Of a stretch of 22,900 nucleotides of DNA, positions 1-7,315 are shown piece by piece (position 1 is the stretch's first letter; the number at the start of each line of letters is the position of its first letter). The stretch lies in NCBI GenBank assembly GCA_021734725.1, contig JAIPIM010000016.1:1-22900 (forward strand), read 5' to 3'. Under the pieces are notes generated by a model. It saw nothing but the letters and a program-made list of their open reading frames with translations, was not told the DNA's origin and searched no databases. Source of the DNA: Minisyncoccota bacterium (GTDB lineage Bacteria > Verrucomicrobiota > Lentisphaeria > Oligosphaerales > MVZH01). A program made the position numbers and the translations under genes.

Positions 1-981
1 CCCGGGCACGAACGGGTCAAGCAGCGGCTTCAAATCGTTGTCCAGGCAGCTAAAGCGCGTGACGATCCGCTGGGGCATCTTCTGCTCAGCGGCCCGCCTG
101 GGTTGGGGAAAACAACCCTTGCCTATATCATCGCTCATACGCGCGCCAAGAACATTAAGGCAACAAGTGCCCCTGTGATCGAAAAACCGGGAGACTTGGC
201 GGGGTTGCTGAACGGACTGGATAGCGGGGATATCCTTTTTATCGATGAAATCCATCGCCTGCCGACGGCGATCGAAGAATATCTCTACAGCGCCATGGAA
301 GACTTTGTCCTTGATATCATGATCGACCAAGGAGCGGGGGCTCGCTCAGTCCGCCTCAATCTCCCGCATTTCACCTTAATAGGCGCGACCACCCGTCAAG
401 GCACAATATCAGCACCGTTGCGTTCACGGTTTTCGCTTGCCTGTCGGCTGGACTACTATGACGTTAAAGATCTGGAAAAAATCCTGAAACGTTCTTCAGG
501 CATCTTGGGGGTCGAAGGAGATAACGAGGGGATCTATGAAATTGCAAGACGCAGCCGGGGCACCCCCCGAATCGCTAATAACCTGCTGCGCTGGGTACGC
601 GATTACGCACAGGTCAAGGGCAAAAATAAGGTGGTTGGCGCAATTACTCGAAATGCACTTGAATTGCTGGACATCGACGAATCAGGGCTGGATGAAATGG
701 ACAACCGCATTCTGGAAACCATTCTATTTAAGTTTGGCGGCGGGCCGGTAGGCCTGAAAACCATTGCCGTTGCTATCGGCGAAGAAATGACCACCATCGA
801 GGACGTGTACGAACCCTATCTCATACAGGAAGGGTACCTGATGCGGACCGCACAGGGGCGGATTGCAACGGCAAAGAGCGGTCAGCGGTTCGGTCTGCAA
901 GACGCCGGGCTGAAGCCTGTGCATCAACAACCTAATTTGTTTGCAGGCACGGACGTGGAGGCAGAAAAGGATACGCCATGA
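1..981 (+). CDS. ruvB: Holliday junction branch-migration ATPase RuvB (5' end outside window)
   Basis: RuvB is the hexameric AAA+ motor that, with RuvA, drives branch migration of Holliday junctions for RuvC to resolve. The frame is open from base 1, so the N-terminus lies upstream; by comparison with the E. coli protein roughly 30-45 residues are missing. Visible are Walker A (GPPGLGKTT, bases 91-117), Walker B (DILFIDEIHRL), sensor 1 (LIGATTRQG), the SPLRDRF-like region as APLRSRF, sensor 2 (SRGTPRIANNLLR) and the C-terminal winged helix (GGPVGLKTIAVAIGEE...EPYLIQEGYLMRT). The usual RFG after the arginine reads RFS here. A TTG at 103 is internal to Walker A and is not a start. The stop TGA shares bases with the yicC start (ATGA), so the two genes are probably translationally coupled. 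Identity is secure. Confidence 0.97.
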   Translation, partial: PGHERVKQRLQIVVQAAKARDDPLGHLLLSGPPGLGKTTLAYIIAHTRAKNIKATSAPVIEKPGDLAGLLNGLDSGDILFIDEIHRLPTAIEEYLYSAMEDFVLDIMIDQGAGARSVRLNLPHFTLIGATTRQGTISAPLRSRFSLACRLDYYDVKDLEKILKRSSGILGVEGDNEGIYEIARRSRGTPRIANNLLRWVRDYAQVKGKNKVVGAITRNALELLDIDESGLDEMDNRILETILFKFGGGPVGLKTIAVAIGEEMTTIEDVYEPYLIQEGYLMRTAQGRIATAKSGQRFGLQDAGLKPVHQQPNLFAGTDVEAEKDTP

Positions 982-1859
982 GGAGTATGACAGGCTACGG
1001 CCGCGGGCAAGCCGACCACAAGGGCGTGTCAGTGACCATTGAAATCACGGCAGTCAATCACAAGCAACGTGATGTGCGCTGGAATCTTCCCACAGAATTG
1101 GCGGCACTGGAGGCGAGGCTTAAATCTTTTGTAGACTCGTCCATTACACGTGGCGCTATAACAATTGCACTGCAGTATGAGCTCCCCTTGGACTATCTCG
1201 GCAACCGCGTCCGCCTCAACACCCCCCTGATCACACGTATCGTTAATCAGGTGCGGGACGCGGCGGTGGAGAACGGGCTCCATAGCGAGGTGCGATTCGG
1301 AGATATCGTCGCCATACCGGGAGTCATAGTTACCGAAGAAAGCAGCGTCCCCATGGGCAGCGTCGCAGCGGTCGCGCAAGAAGCATTGCAAATCGCTCTC
1401 CAGCAACTCACTCAAACCCGCGACAGAGAAGGCCGGCAGCTCCAGGAGGACTTGCTGGAACGTAGTGATACATTAAGCCGGTTGACGAAGGAATTGGAGT
1501 CACAAAAGAACGATGCTTTGATCCATTATAAAAAGCGCCTTCTGGAACGCATTAATCTGCTGGGTATCGATATTGACTTGGCCGATGAACGGTTGGTCAA
1601 GGAACTGGCATTTGCGGCTCAAAAATCGGACATTACAGAGGAGTTGGTGCGGCTCACGGCTCACTGCAAGAGGCTCAAGGAATTGCTGGCGGGCCAAGGG
1701 GCCCCCGTGGGACGAGAATTGCAATTTGTAACTCAGGAAATCCAACGAGAGATAAACACTGTAAACGCGAAGGCAGCCGATACGTCGTTAACCGCCCTCG
1801 GGCTCGACTTTAAAGTCGAGCTTGAACGCGTACGTGAACAAATTTCCAATGTGGAATAA
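978..1859 (+). CDS. yicC: YicC family endoribonuclease
   Basis: The 293-residue product begins RSMTGYGR, the signature start of the YicC family, and ends with the conserved C-terminal (DUF1732) region: GRELQFVTQEIQREINTVNAKAAD followed by a KVELERVREQISNVE tail. Length matches the family (E. coli YicC is 287 residues). YicC proteins have been described as endoribonucleases acting on RNA, including small-RNA turnover in E. coli; the role in this organism is inferred. The start ATG overlaps the ruvB stop by four bases, which indicates one transcript. In many bacteria gmk follows yicC; here the next gene is the convergent lpxI. The central region (about residues 150-190) is charged and probably coiled. 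The 3' end contains a perfect 20-bp palindrome, listed separately. Confidence 0.93.
   Translation: MRSMTGYGRGQADHKGVSVTIEITAVNHKQRDVRWNLPTELAALEARLKSFVDSSITRGAITIALQYELPLDYLGNRVRLNTPLITRIVNQVRDAAVENGLHSEVRFGDIVAIPGVIVTEESSVPMGSVAAVAQEALQIALQQLTQTRDREGRQLQEDLLERSDTLSRLTKELESQKNDALIHYKKRLLERINLLGIDIDLADERLVKELAFAAQKSDITEELVRLTAHCKRLKELLAGQGAPVGRELQFVTQEIQREINTVNAKAADTSLTALGLDFKVELERVREQISNVE
1802..1821. repeat. Perfect 20-bp palindrome inside the 3' end of yicC
   Basis: GCTCGACTTT is followed directly by its reverse complement AAAGTCGAGC. It encodes part of the conserved LGLDFKVELER region, so protein constraint may explain it. It has no T-tract and lies about 40 bases before the stop, so it is not a canonical terminator. 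Whether it has a role is unknown. Confidence 0.5.
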
Positions 1860-2013
1860 GTCGAAAGTACTATCCCACAGACCGGTTTGGTGCGATTATG
1901 GCTAACCCGACGCTGAGCCGAGCGGGAACGCAACCTTTTTGGCATCCACGACGTTCGAGCCACCTGGAACCGCGAAACAGAGCTCGTGTCAACTGCGTTC
2001 TGTCCGCGCCGAA

Positions 2014-2916
2014 CTATCCGTCGTCTGCAGGGGCGTACGGGATATCGATCCCGTAAACCACGATACCCGCCGCATCACATGCGTTGAGAACGTCCTCACG
2101 GCGTAAGAAAAGGCTCATGCCCGCCTGCACGGCCAGAGCACGTGCGTCCGCCATCTTAAGTGATTCGACTGTCCGCATGCCGATACATGGCACATCGAAG
2201 CGCAGATCATGGTTCGGCTTAGCCACCTTAACAACAGTCACCTTGCCGCGGCCCAGCTCTCCGCCTCTACGAATGGTTTTGTCTGTTCCCTCGAAGCCTT
2301 CAACAGCAAGGATGGTTCCCCGTTTAACAACCACGGTCTGCCCTATATTCAGTCTGCTGACTTCGCGGGCAATACGTGTACCATACTCAATATCGCGGAG
2401 CACCGCGGGGTTCGGCCGAACCCGTCCCATCAATCCACCATCGGCCAGCGCCTCATCCATGAAAGTAATCGAGGGCAAGACGTGTATGCCACTTTTCTCG
2501 AATTCATTGGCCGCGGCACTGAAAATGGTATCCGCATTCCGCTCACGTATGCGCCACAGTAGTTTCAGCGCTTTCAAGTCCGGTCGCAACCCACGAAAGA
2601 GACGTGCCGGCTTAATCTGGCCGGCAAATACGACATTTTTGACACCACGACGTTTAAGGCATTTAATGGCTCGGCGAAGCTGGCCCGGGTAAGCCCAGTC
2701 AACGGAATGCGCCAACCGCTCAATCTCAGCCGACGTCTCGCCATACATGGCAACCGCGGCAATGGCTGGAACCTGATTGCGTCGGGCTTGCCGACAGAAC
2801 TCCAAAGGAAATTCGCCGCGCCCGGCGATCAGCCCTATTGGTTCCTCGGCAACCTGTCGATCTGGTTGGTGCTCCACTGGCTCGTCCCTGCGTTGCGGCA
2901 TCGCCTCTTCGGTCAC
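2014..2916 (-). CDS. lpxI: UDP-2,3-diacylglucosamine pyrophosphatase LpxI
   Basis: LpxI hydrolyses UDP-2,3-diacylglucosamine to lipid X (2,3-diacylglucosamine-1-phosphate) and UMP in lipid A synthesis; it is the alternative to LpxH. The N-terminal domain shows IGLIAGRGEFPLEF (residues 27-40) and VVFAGQIKP. The C-terminal DUF1009 domain shows ILAVEGFEGTDKTIRRGGEL and LRFDVPCIG, whose Asp (D241) corresponds to the catalytic Asp of Caulobacter LpxI. Length (about 300) is normal. The longest frame starts at a GTG (2914-2916) with no clear Shine-Dalgarno; an in-frame ATG at 2899-2901 has GAAGAGG only two bases upstream. The choice is open and the first five residues are doubtful. It is transcribed alone, convergent with yicC and divergent from the bS22-like gene. 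lpxA, lpxB and lpxD are not in the window. Confidence 0.92.
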   Translation of the reverse strand: MTEEAMPQRRDEPVEHQPDRQVAEEPIGLIAGRGEFPLEFCRQARRNQVPAIAAVAMYGETSAEIERLAHSVDWAYPGQLRRAIKCLKRRGVKNVVFAGQIKPARLFRGLRPDLKALKLLWRIRERNADTIFSAAANEFEKSGIHVLPSITFMDEALADGGLMGRVRPNPAVLRDIEYGTRIAREVSRLNIGQTVVVKRGTILAVEGFEGTDKTIRRGGELGRGKVTVVKVAKPNHDLRFDVPCIGMRTVESLKMADARALAVQAGMSLFLRREDVLNACDAAGIVVYGIDIPYAPADDG

Positions 2917-2975
2917 GATTCAACGTGTCCGATACATTCAGACGTTAGAAAATGAAACAAGTGCACCCGAGTGCC

Positions 2976-2997
2976 TGTCATTACAAACGTAATGACA
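2976..2997. promoter_or_regulatory. Perfect inverted repeat, possible operator, in the lpxI / bS22-like divergent region
   Basis: Arms TGTCATTAC and GTAATGACA (9 bp each, no mismatch) surround a 4-base centre. It sits about 60 bases upstream of the lpxI start, in a 265-base divergent intergenic region (2917-3181). There is no T-tract on either strand, which argues against a terminator; the symmetry is typical of a dimeric repressor or activator site. The binding protein is unknown. Confidence 0.45.
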
Positions 2998-3100
2998 TCC
3001 ACGGATAACTGATCGGGAAGGCTGTTGTTGTCCCAATGGTAACAATCATAAACCGTGGACCAAAAGTTGCAAACATGACGGCGTACGCTATCTTTCGATT

Positions 3101-3128
3101 TTGTTTGTGACGTATCGGGAGATATACT
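3101..3128 (+). promoter_or_regulatory. Candidate sigma-70-type promoter for the bS22-like gene
   Basis: TTGTTT (3101-3106), a 16-base spacer and TATACT (3123-3128) form a plausible -35/-10 pair about 55 bases before the coding start at 3182. The -10 is good (5 of 6), the -35 only moderate (3 of 6). The surrounding sequence is AT-rich compared with the genes. Call is by eye only. Confidence 0.35.
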
Positions 3129-3181
3129 ACAAATAATTCACACGAGTTATTCACAAGGAAACAATGTGCGGAGAATCTCAC

Positions 3182-3271
3182 ATGGGTAATGTAAAAAAGA
3201 AACGACGGAAAAAGATTGCTAAACATAAACGACGGAAACAACTCAAGGCCAATCGGCATAAGCACGGTTAA
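3182..3271 (+). CDS. bS22 / mS38-like small ribosomal protein (AURKAIP1/COX24 domain)
   Basis: A 29-residue, extremely basic product begins MGNVKKKRRKKIAKHK and ends RKQLKANRHKHG. This is the pattern of the AURKAIP1/COX24 (mS38) domain, found as a free microprotein in several bacterial groups; the mycobacterial version, bS22, is a small-subunit ribosomal protein and the mitochondrial homologue is mS38. About half the residues are Lys or Arg, as expected for rRNA binding. GGAG at 3170-3173 lies eight bases before the ATG. An in-frame ATG at 3164, preceded by AAGGAA, would add six residues (MCGESH); the family normally starts at MG-V-KKRR, so 3182 is preferred. It is 33 bases ahead of the TPR gene in the same direction, and easily missed because of its size. 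Confidence 0.8.
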   Translation: MGNVKKKRRKKIAKHKRRKQLKANRHKHG

Positions 3272-3304
3272 CGTCTGGAGAAACGGCATTGTGGGGAAAC
3301 CAGC

Positions 3305-5053
3305 ATGCGGATCGGACACAGGTGTGTGTGTTTGTGTTTGCTCACTGTTTCCACGTCATGTATCAACACTGGAACGGGGGCGCAAAACAATGAGTCACGA
3401 GTCCCCGCCGATTTAACTCTTAACGAGCATGAGATCGACAAAAGTGAAGCCCTGGGCTATGCAGCCCGGGGCTTTTTTTTGAGGCTTCAGAAAGATAGGG
3501 ATCCCGACGAGGCACAGGAATATTTTCTTAAAGCTCTACGCTCATATCCCGAGTCGAAAACCATTCTCCAATACCTCGCGGCACCATGGACCCTACGGCA
3601 AAACTACCAGGCCATTATTCAAAATCTCATGCCGATTGCCGAAGAGAATCCCGATATCGTCCACCTGCAATTGTTTCTCAGCGCAACACTGCAAGCCGCG
3701 GAACGGACAAAAGACGCCATCGCCATGTTGGAGAAAACCTATTATGCGGCAAAAGTGCACGATCCGGATATCCTGCGTGAACTGATTGCTCTCTACTGGG
3801 CAACCGATCAAACACACAAAGCTGAGCATATGCTCAATAAGGCACGCCGCGACCCACGTCTCGACGATTCGTTCATCACGTACTATGGACTGGCACTGTA
3901 CCACCAAACCTTAGCGGAACGAATAGCACAGCAGGATGATACTGACAAGCGAAAGGTCCGGCGTCATCGCCAACGAGCAGTGCACTATGCGAAACGTGCA
4001 GTCACCTACGCGGAACAGGTCAGTCGACGTCAGGACGTCAATAACATGCTCGAAATCTTCAGCTCGAATGAGGCTTGGGAAGAGGGACTTGATTTCCTGC
4101 GTAAGGTGAGAAGCAATATGCCCGAACTGAGGCCGGCTTTGACGTTGCGAATGGCGGATTATTTCTATGAATTAGGGCAGAAAGAACGAGCCGTGAAACT
4201 GCTTGACGAGCTGGACATGCATACAATAGGGAGTCCTGCATTTCTCATCCAGCTGGGGCGCTCGCTTATCCGCGTTGGAAAGATAAGGGATGCAGCATCG
4301 GCACTCGACCGTGCATTGGCGCTGGCACCCGAAAATCCAGGCATACGTGTCTCACTCGGCGTTATCTGGCTGCAGCTGGGATTTCCCGCCCGCGCAGTTG
4401 ACATGTTGGAGCCGGTGGAGGATCTGTCGCCAGCTGGATTGAAGATCTTGAGCCGAGCGTATTACGGAGTTGACAACATTGAAAAGGCCTTGGAAATACT
4501 GAAAGAATCAGAGGATAAAGCCCGGTCTCAAGAAGTTGACCATTTCTTTACAGTACAGCATTACGTTTATGCGGCGATTCTATACGACGAAGCTGGACAA
4601 TACGCGCGTGCCAGGGAATCAGCGGAAAAAGCTGTGGCATTTGACGCAGTGAACCCGGCCGCGACAAATCTTCTTGGTTATCTTCTCGCGGACCATGACG
4701 AGCAACTGGATGAAGCCGAACAACTGATCTGTATTGCCGTGGCACAGGAGCCGGAAAATGCGGCGTACCTGGATAGCTTGGCCTGGGTGTATTATCGCCA
4801 GCACCGATACGACAAAGCGTTGAATCGCATAAATCACACACTGCGGTTGAGCGGCGACAGCCCGGATCCCGTCATCTTAAATCATGCCGGAGACATTTAT
4901 TCGGCAAATGGTTACCCCATAATGGCCGTGCGCTACTGGTGGGCCGCGATTGAGGCTGGGGCATCGGACACAGAGACTGTCCGAAAAAAAATTGAAGCCC
5001 TGAATGTGGATGTGATCTTGCCGCAAAGTCCCGACACAGCCGCGCCACAGTAA
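3305..5053 (+). CDS. Exported tetratricopeptide-repeat protein
   Basis: The product has 582 residues. The N-terminus (RIGHR, then a Cys/Leu/Val-rich stretch at residues 7-15 and a Cys at 19) looks like a short export signal; S16-T17-S18-C19 is only a poor lipobox, because the -3 residue is Ser, so lipidation is uncertain. The rest is alpha-helical TPR solenoid: a first repeat near residues 55-85, clear repeats at about 310-375 (RALALAPENPGIRVSLG) and a long run at about 415-560, including the frequently seen LLGYLLADH..LDEAEQLI..A and AAYLDSLAWVYYRQHRYDKAL patterns. Such proteins act as protein-interaction scaffolds, often in the envelope; no partner is evident here. A GGGG at 3293-3296 is a weak ribosome site. 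An intrinsic-terminator hairpin lies within codons 48-59. Function beyond scaffolding is unknown. Confidence 0.85.
   Translation: MRIGHRCVCLCLLTVSTSCINTGTGAQNNESRVPADLTLNEHEIDKSEALGYAARGFFLRLQKDRDPDEAQEYFLKALRSYPESKTILQYLAAPWTLRQNYQAIIQNLMPIAEENPDIVHLQLFLSATLQAAERTKDAIAMLEKTYYAAKVHDPDILRELIALYWATDQTHKAEHMLNKARRDPRLDDSFITYYGLALYHQTLAERIAQQDDTDKRKVRRHRQRAVHYAKRAVTYAEQVSRRQDVNNMLEIFSSNEAWEEGLDFLRKVRSNMPELRPALTLRMADYFYELGQKERAVKLLDELDMHTIGSPAFLIQLGRSLIRVGKIRDAASALDRALALAPENPGIRVSLGVIWLQLGFPARAVDMLEPVEDLSPAGLKILSRAYYGVDNIEKALEILKESEDKARSQEVDHFFTVQHYVYAAILYDEAGQYARARESAEKAVAFDAVNPAATNLLGYLLADHDEQLDEAEQLICIAVAQEPENAAYLDSLAWVYYRQHRYDKALNRINHTLRLSGDSPDPVILNHAGDIYSANGYPIMAVRYWWAAIEAGASDTETVRKKIEALNVDVILPQSPDTAAPQ
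3448..3480 (+). terminator. Strong intrinsic-terminator-like hairpin inside the TPR coding region
   Basis: AGCCCTGGGC (3448-3457) pairs with GCCCGGGGCT (3464-3473) over ten pairs, nine Watson-Crick and one T-G, with a TATGCA loop. A run of eight T (3473-3480) follows at once. It has all the marks of a Rho-independent terminator yet is translated as part of EALGYAARGFF. It could terminate much of the transcript started before the bS22-like gene, acting as an attenuator that lowers TPR expression. Confidence 0.65.
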
Positions 5054-5090
5054 AACCGTGCACCCAATGAGAGCTCGGTTGACAATTCTC

Positions 5091-5672
5091 TCACCAACGG
5101 ATTCCTTCACCAAGAAAAAACGCCACCAGTCTACTGTCGAGATGTACCCCGCTGTCCCAGCACTTACGAAGGTAAGCAGGCAGTTCGACCGCTGTTTTAA
5201 GTATTACCTCGATGTCCTCACTTTCCTCACACGTTTGTTCAGGATGCAGATTCTCTTCCGCCTGCTCATCTACAACCATAATCGCCAAGGTAACCCCCTC
5301 CCTGGTCATCCCCGGCGAGGTTAATGCTTGGGGTCCCAGCCATGTGATTGTACCCGTGTACCCCGTTTCCTCCAGAAGCTCGCGCACTGCAGTTTGTTCT
5401 GGATCTTCACCCGGATCAACCAGGCCGGCTGGAAACTCCAACACATAGGCATCCATTGGCGGCCGATACTGCCTGACTAACACATATCTCTCTGAAGGTT
5501 GGAGCTTGGTTATCATGAATACTGCTCCACCACGCCCCTGTCGAGCCGATGTCTCCCACGTGCGCTTTCGGCCCGCATGGTCTACATACTCAATTTCCTC
5601 AAGCGTAAGCCAATCACCAGCGGCCAAAGTACGTCTGTTCAAGTGCCGAGGTCTATGCTGTTTTGCGTTCAT
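5091..5672 (-). CDS. Nudix hydrolase, ADP-ribose pyrophosphatase-like
   Basis: The 193-residue product carries a complete Nudix box (GX5EX7REUXEEXGU) at residues 83-105: G83, E89, R97-E98, E101-E102 and G104, with the metal-binding glutamates intact. The preceding VLVRQYRPPMDAYVLEFPAGLVDPGE stretch is typical of the ADP-sugar pyrophosphatase group, which hydrolyses ADP-ribose and related nucleoside diphosphate sugars to AMP and the sugar phosphate. Exact substrate cannot be read from sequence. The ATG at 5670-5672 is preceded by AGGAGAGG eight bases upstream, a good ribosome site. It is the last gene of a minus-strand run after the rRNA methyltransferase (120-base gap) and converges with the TPR gene (37-base gap). 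Confidence 0.9.
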   Translation of the reverse strand: MNAKQHRPRHLNRRTLAAGDWLTLEEIEYVDHAGRKRTWETSARQGRGGAVFMITKLQPSERYVLVRQYRPPMDAYVLEFPAGLVDPGEDPEQTAVRELLEETGYTGTITWLGPQALTSPGMTREGVTLAIMVVDEQAEENLHPEQTCEESEDIEVILKTAVELPAYLRKCWDSGVHLDSRLVAFFLGEGIRW

Positions 5673-5792
5673 GCTTTGATCCTCTCCTTCCAGGCGTTCG
5701 TCGCACTGGAATTCTTACGCCTTCACCTGACGCCTTCCCAAAAACCTGTTGCTCGCAACATTCAATGCCTAACCATCGGATTCGGCGTCCGA

Positions 5793-7163
5793 TCAGGCTT
5801 TACGCACAAGGCGTGCTATAAACATGGAATCACAATCGCCCTCCCAGGGCAACAACTGAACCATGCCGCACGTCATAACTCCCGTGATCGGATGTGTAAA
5901 CGGCATAAGTTCGAAATCTTTGTGGTCATTGAGGAAAGCTTCCACCACCTCACCGTTCTCATGCCGGAATACAGAGCACGTTGCATACACCAGGGTTCCC
6001 GCTCCTCCGGGCTTAAGGCCGCTGGCTGCCCCGTGCAACAACCGTGTCTGTAAATCGGCGAGTTCCCGAACATCTTTCTCCAGTGTACTCCAACGAGCAT
6101 CCGGATTACGCCGCCAGGTACCCGAGCACGTGCAGGGTGCATCCACAAGCACACCATCAAAAGTCGCCTGTTTACGGCGCACCGTTGTTCCCTTCCATTC
6201 TCGTGTCTGTATATTGGGTACTCCTCCACGGCGGGCACGACGTTTCAAATCCTTCAGCTTATGCTCGCGGATATCCGTCGCGACAATGGTGCCTTTGCCG
6301 TTCATCAGTCTGGCCAGGTGCAGGCTTTTGCCTCCCGCGCCGGCACAGGCGTCCCACCAACGCTCGCCAGGCGACGGTGCACACACGCGCCCCACCGCCT
6401 GCGATGCCAAGTCCTGTATCTCAAAATCCCCGTGCTGAAATGCGTTGAGTCCGTACAGGTTCGTGCGCGTAGGCTTGACCCGGAAGGCGTCATCGAAACC
6501 CGGATGCGCCTCTACATCAATCCCTTCATTGCGCAGTGCGTCAATGACGTTCGATGTATCTGCTCGCTGGACGCGAATCCACACCGGCGGGCGCCGCTGG
6601 AACCAATCGATCAATCGGTCGCGATCATTCCCCGGCGGCAGGTAGTCCATACACCAAGCGGGGACAAGATCCTTCTTTGCCAGCCCACCTGCACCATGGC
6701 ACCCCGCCACGGCAGCTAGAATACGGGCGCCATACTCTCCCAGATCATTCCCCTTGTGCCTGGTGATGCGCCGCCAGTCGGCTGTCAACCCGCACTGGCC
6801 GGCCCATACATCCGTTACCGGCGGCAACTCATCTCGTTCAAGCAACCAGGCAGCCAGAAGCAGGCGCTGGCATTGCGATTCCGGCAGATTTATCGGTACG
6901 GTCTGATGGTCCTGAGAATCTGCCTCTTTCGTCCCTGCAGGAAGCATTTCCCGCAACCATCCCCACCAGCGAAACACAGCAAATACACTGGCCGTCAGTA
7001 AACGCCTGTCGCGACTGCCATAGTGGCGATTATTCCGAAAGAAATAACGGAGCGCCCGATCCGCGGGCCGCCTCTCTTGAAGGACCGCGCAAAGGAGATC
7101 ACGCACACAGTGGCAGCAGGCACGCGACTGAGCCTCGAGCTTTCGTTTCGCTAAATGAGTCAT
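5793..7163 (-). CDS. RsmB/NOP-family RNA m5C methyltransferase
   Basis: The 456-residue protein has an N-terminal all-helical part (about residues 1-160, NusB-like in position) and a C-terminal Rossmann methyltransferase. The SAM site is DACAGAGGKSLHLA (from D271); VLVDAPCTCSGTWRRNPDARW (from V338) holds C344, the release Cys, and LVYATCS holds C396, the expected nucleophile. This two-cysteine arrangement is diagnostic of RNA m5C methyltransferases. The E. coli homologue RsmB methylates C967 of 16S rRNA, and that target is likely but not proved here, since paralogues (RsmF, YebU) share the motifs. The ribosome site before ATG 7161-7163 is weak. It lies between the lpx-type oxidoreductase and the Nudix gene on the same strand, with gaps of 152 and 120 bases. 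Confidence 0.9.
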   Translation of the reverse strand: MTHLAKRKLEAQSRACCHCVRDLLCAVLQERRPADRALRYFFRNNRHYGSRDRRLLTASVFAVFRWWGWLREMLPAGTKEADSQDHQTVPINLPESQCQRLLLAAWLLERDELPPVTDVWAGQCGLTADWRRITRHKGNDLGEYGARILAAVAGCHGAGGLAKKDLVPAWCMDYLPPGNDRDRLIDWFQRRPPVWIRVQRADTSNVIDALRNEGIDVEAHPGFDDAFRVKPTRTNLYGLNAFQHGDFEIQDLASQAVGRVCAPSPGERWWDACAGAGGKSLHLARLMNGKGTIVATDIREHKLKDLKRRARRGGVPNIQTREWKGTTVRRKQATFDGVLVDAPCTCSGTWRRNPDARWSTLEKDVRELADLQTRLLHGAASGLKPGGAGTLVYATCSVFRHENGEVVEAFLNDHKDFELMPFTHPITGVMTCGMVQLLPWEGDCDSMFIARLVRKA

Positions 7164-7315
7164 TGCTTCAACAGAGATTTAACCGCCTCACGGGTGAATC
7201 CGTGAAAGTTCAGCGAAGGTCTTCTATAGAAACGACAAAAAAACTCTTTTTCGCCAATTTTCTCACGGATGCAGGAATTACATACTTGCCCGAATGCTCT
7301 ACGCGACCCAATCGA

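Noticed and set aside
103..105. TTG at 103 as a ruvB start
   Set aside because: It lies inside the Walker A motif and the frame is open upstream to base 1; the true start is outside the window.
1860..2013. Possible gene or tRNA remnant between yicC and lpxI
   Set aside because: A GTTCGAG resembling a T-loop occurs near 1952, but no acceptor or anticodon stem can be formed; no open frame with a ribosome site. Treated as plain spacer.
2084..2692. Plus-strand open frame (202 codons) opposite lpxI
   Set aside because: Ser/Arg/Pro-rich low-complexity translation antisense to lpxI, with no family resemblance.
5775..5793. Hairpin ATCGGA / TCCGAT after the RsmB-like stop
   Set aside because: Six pairs with a seven-base loop and no T-run on the minus strand, so not a convincing terminator.
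5863..6448. Overlapping plus-strand open frames opposite the RsmB-like gene
   Set aside because: Several competing frames of biased composition over a region whose minus strand encodes clear methyltransferase motifs.
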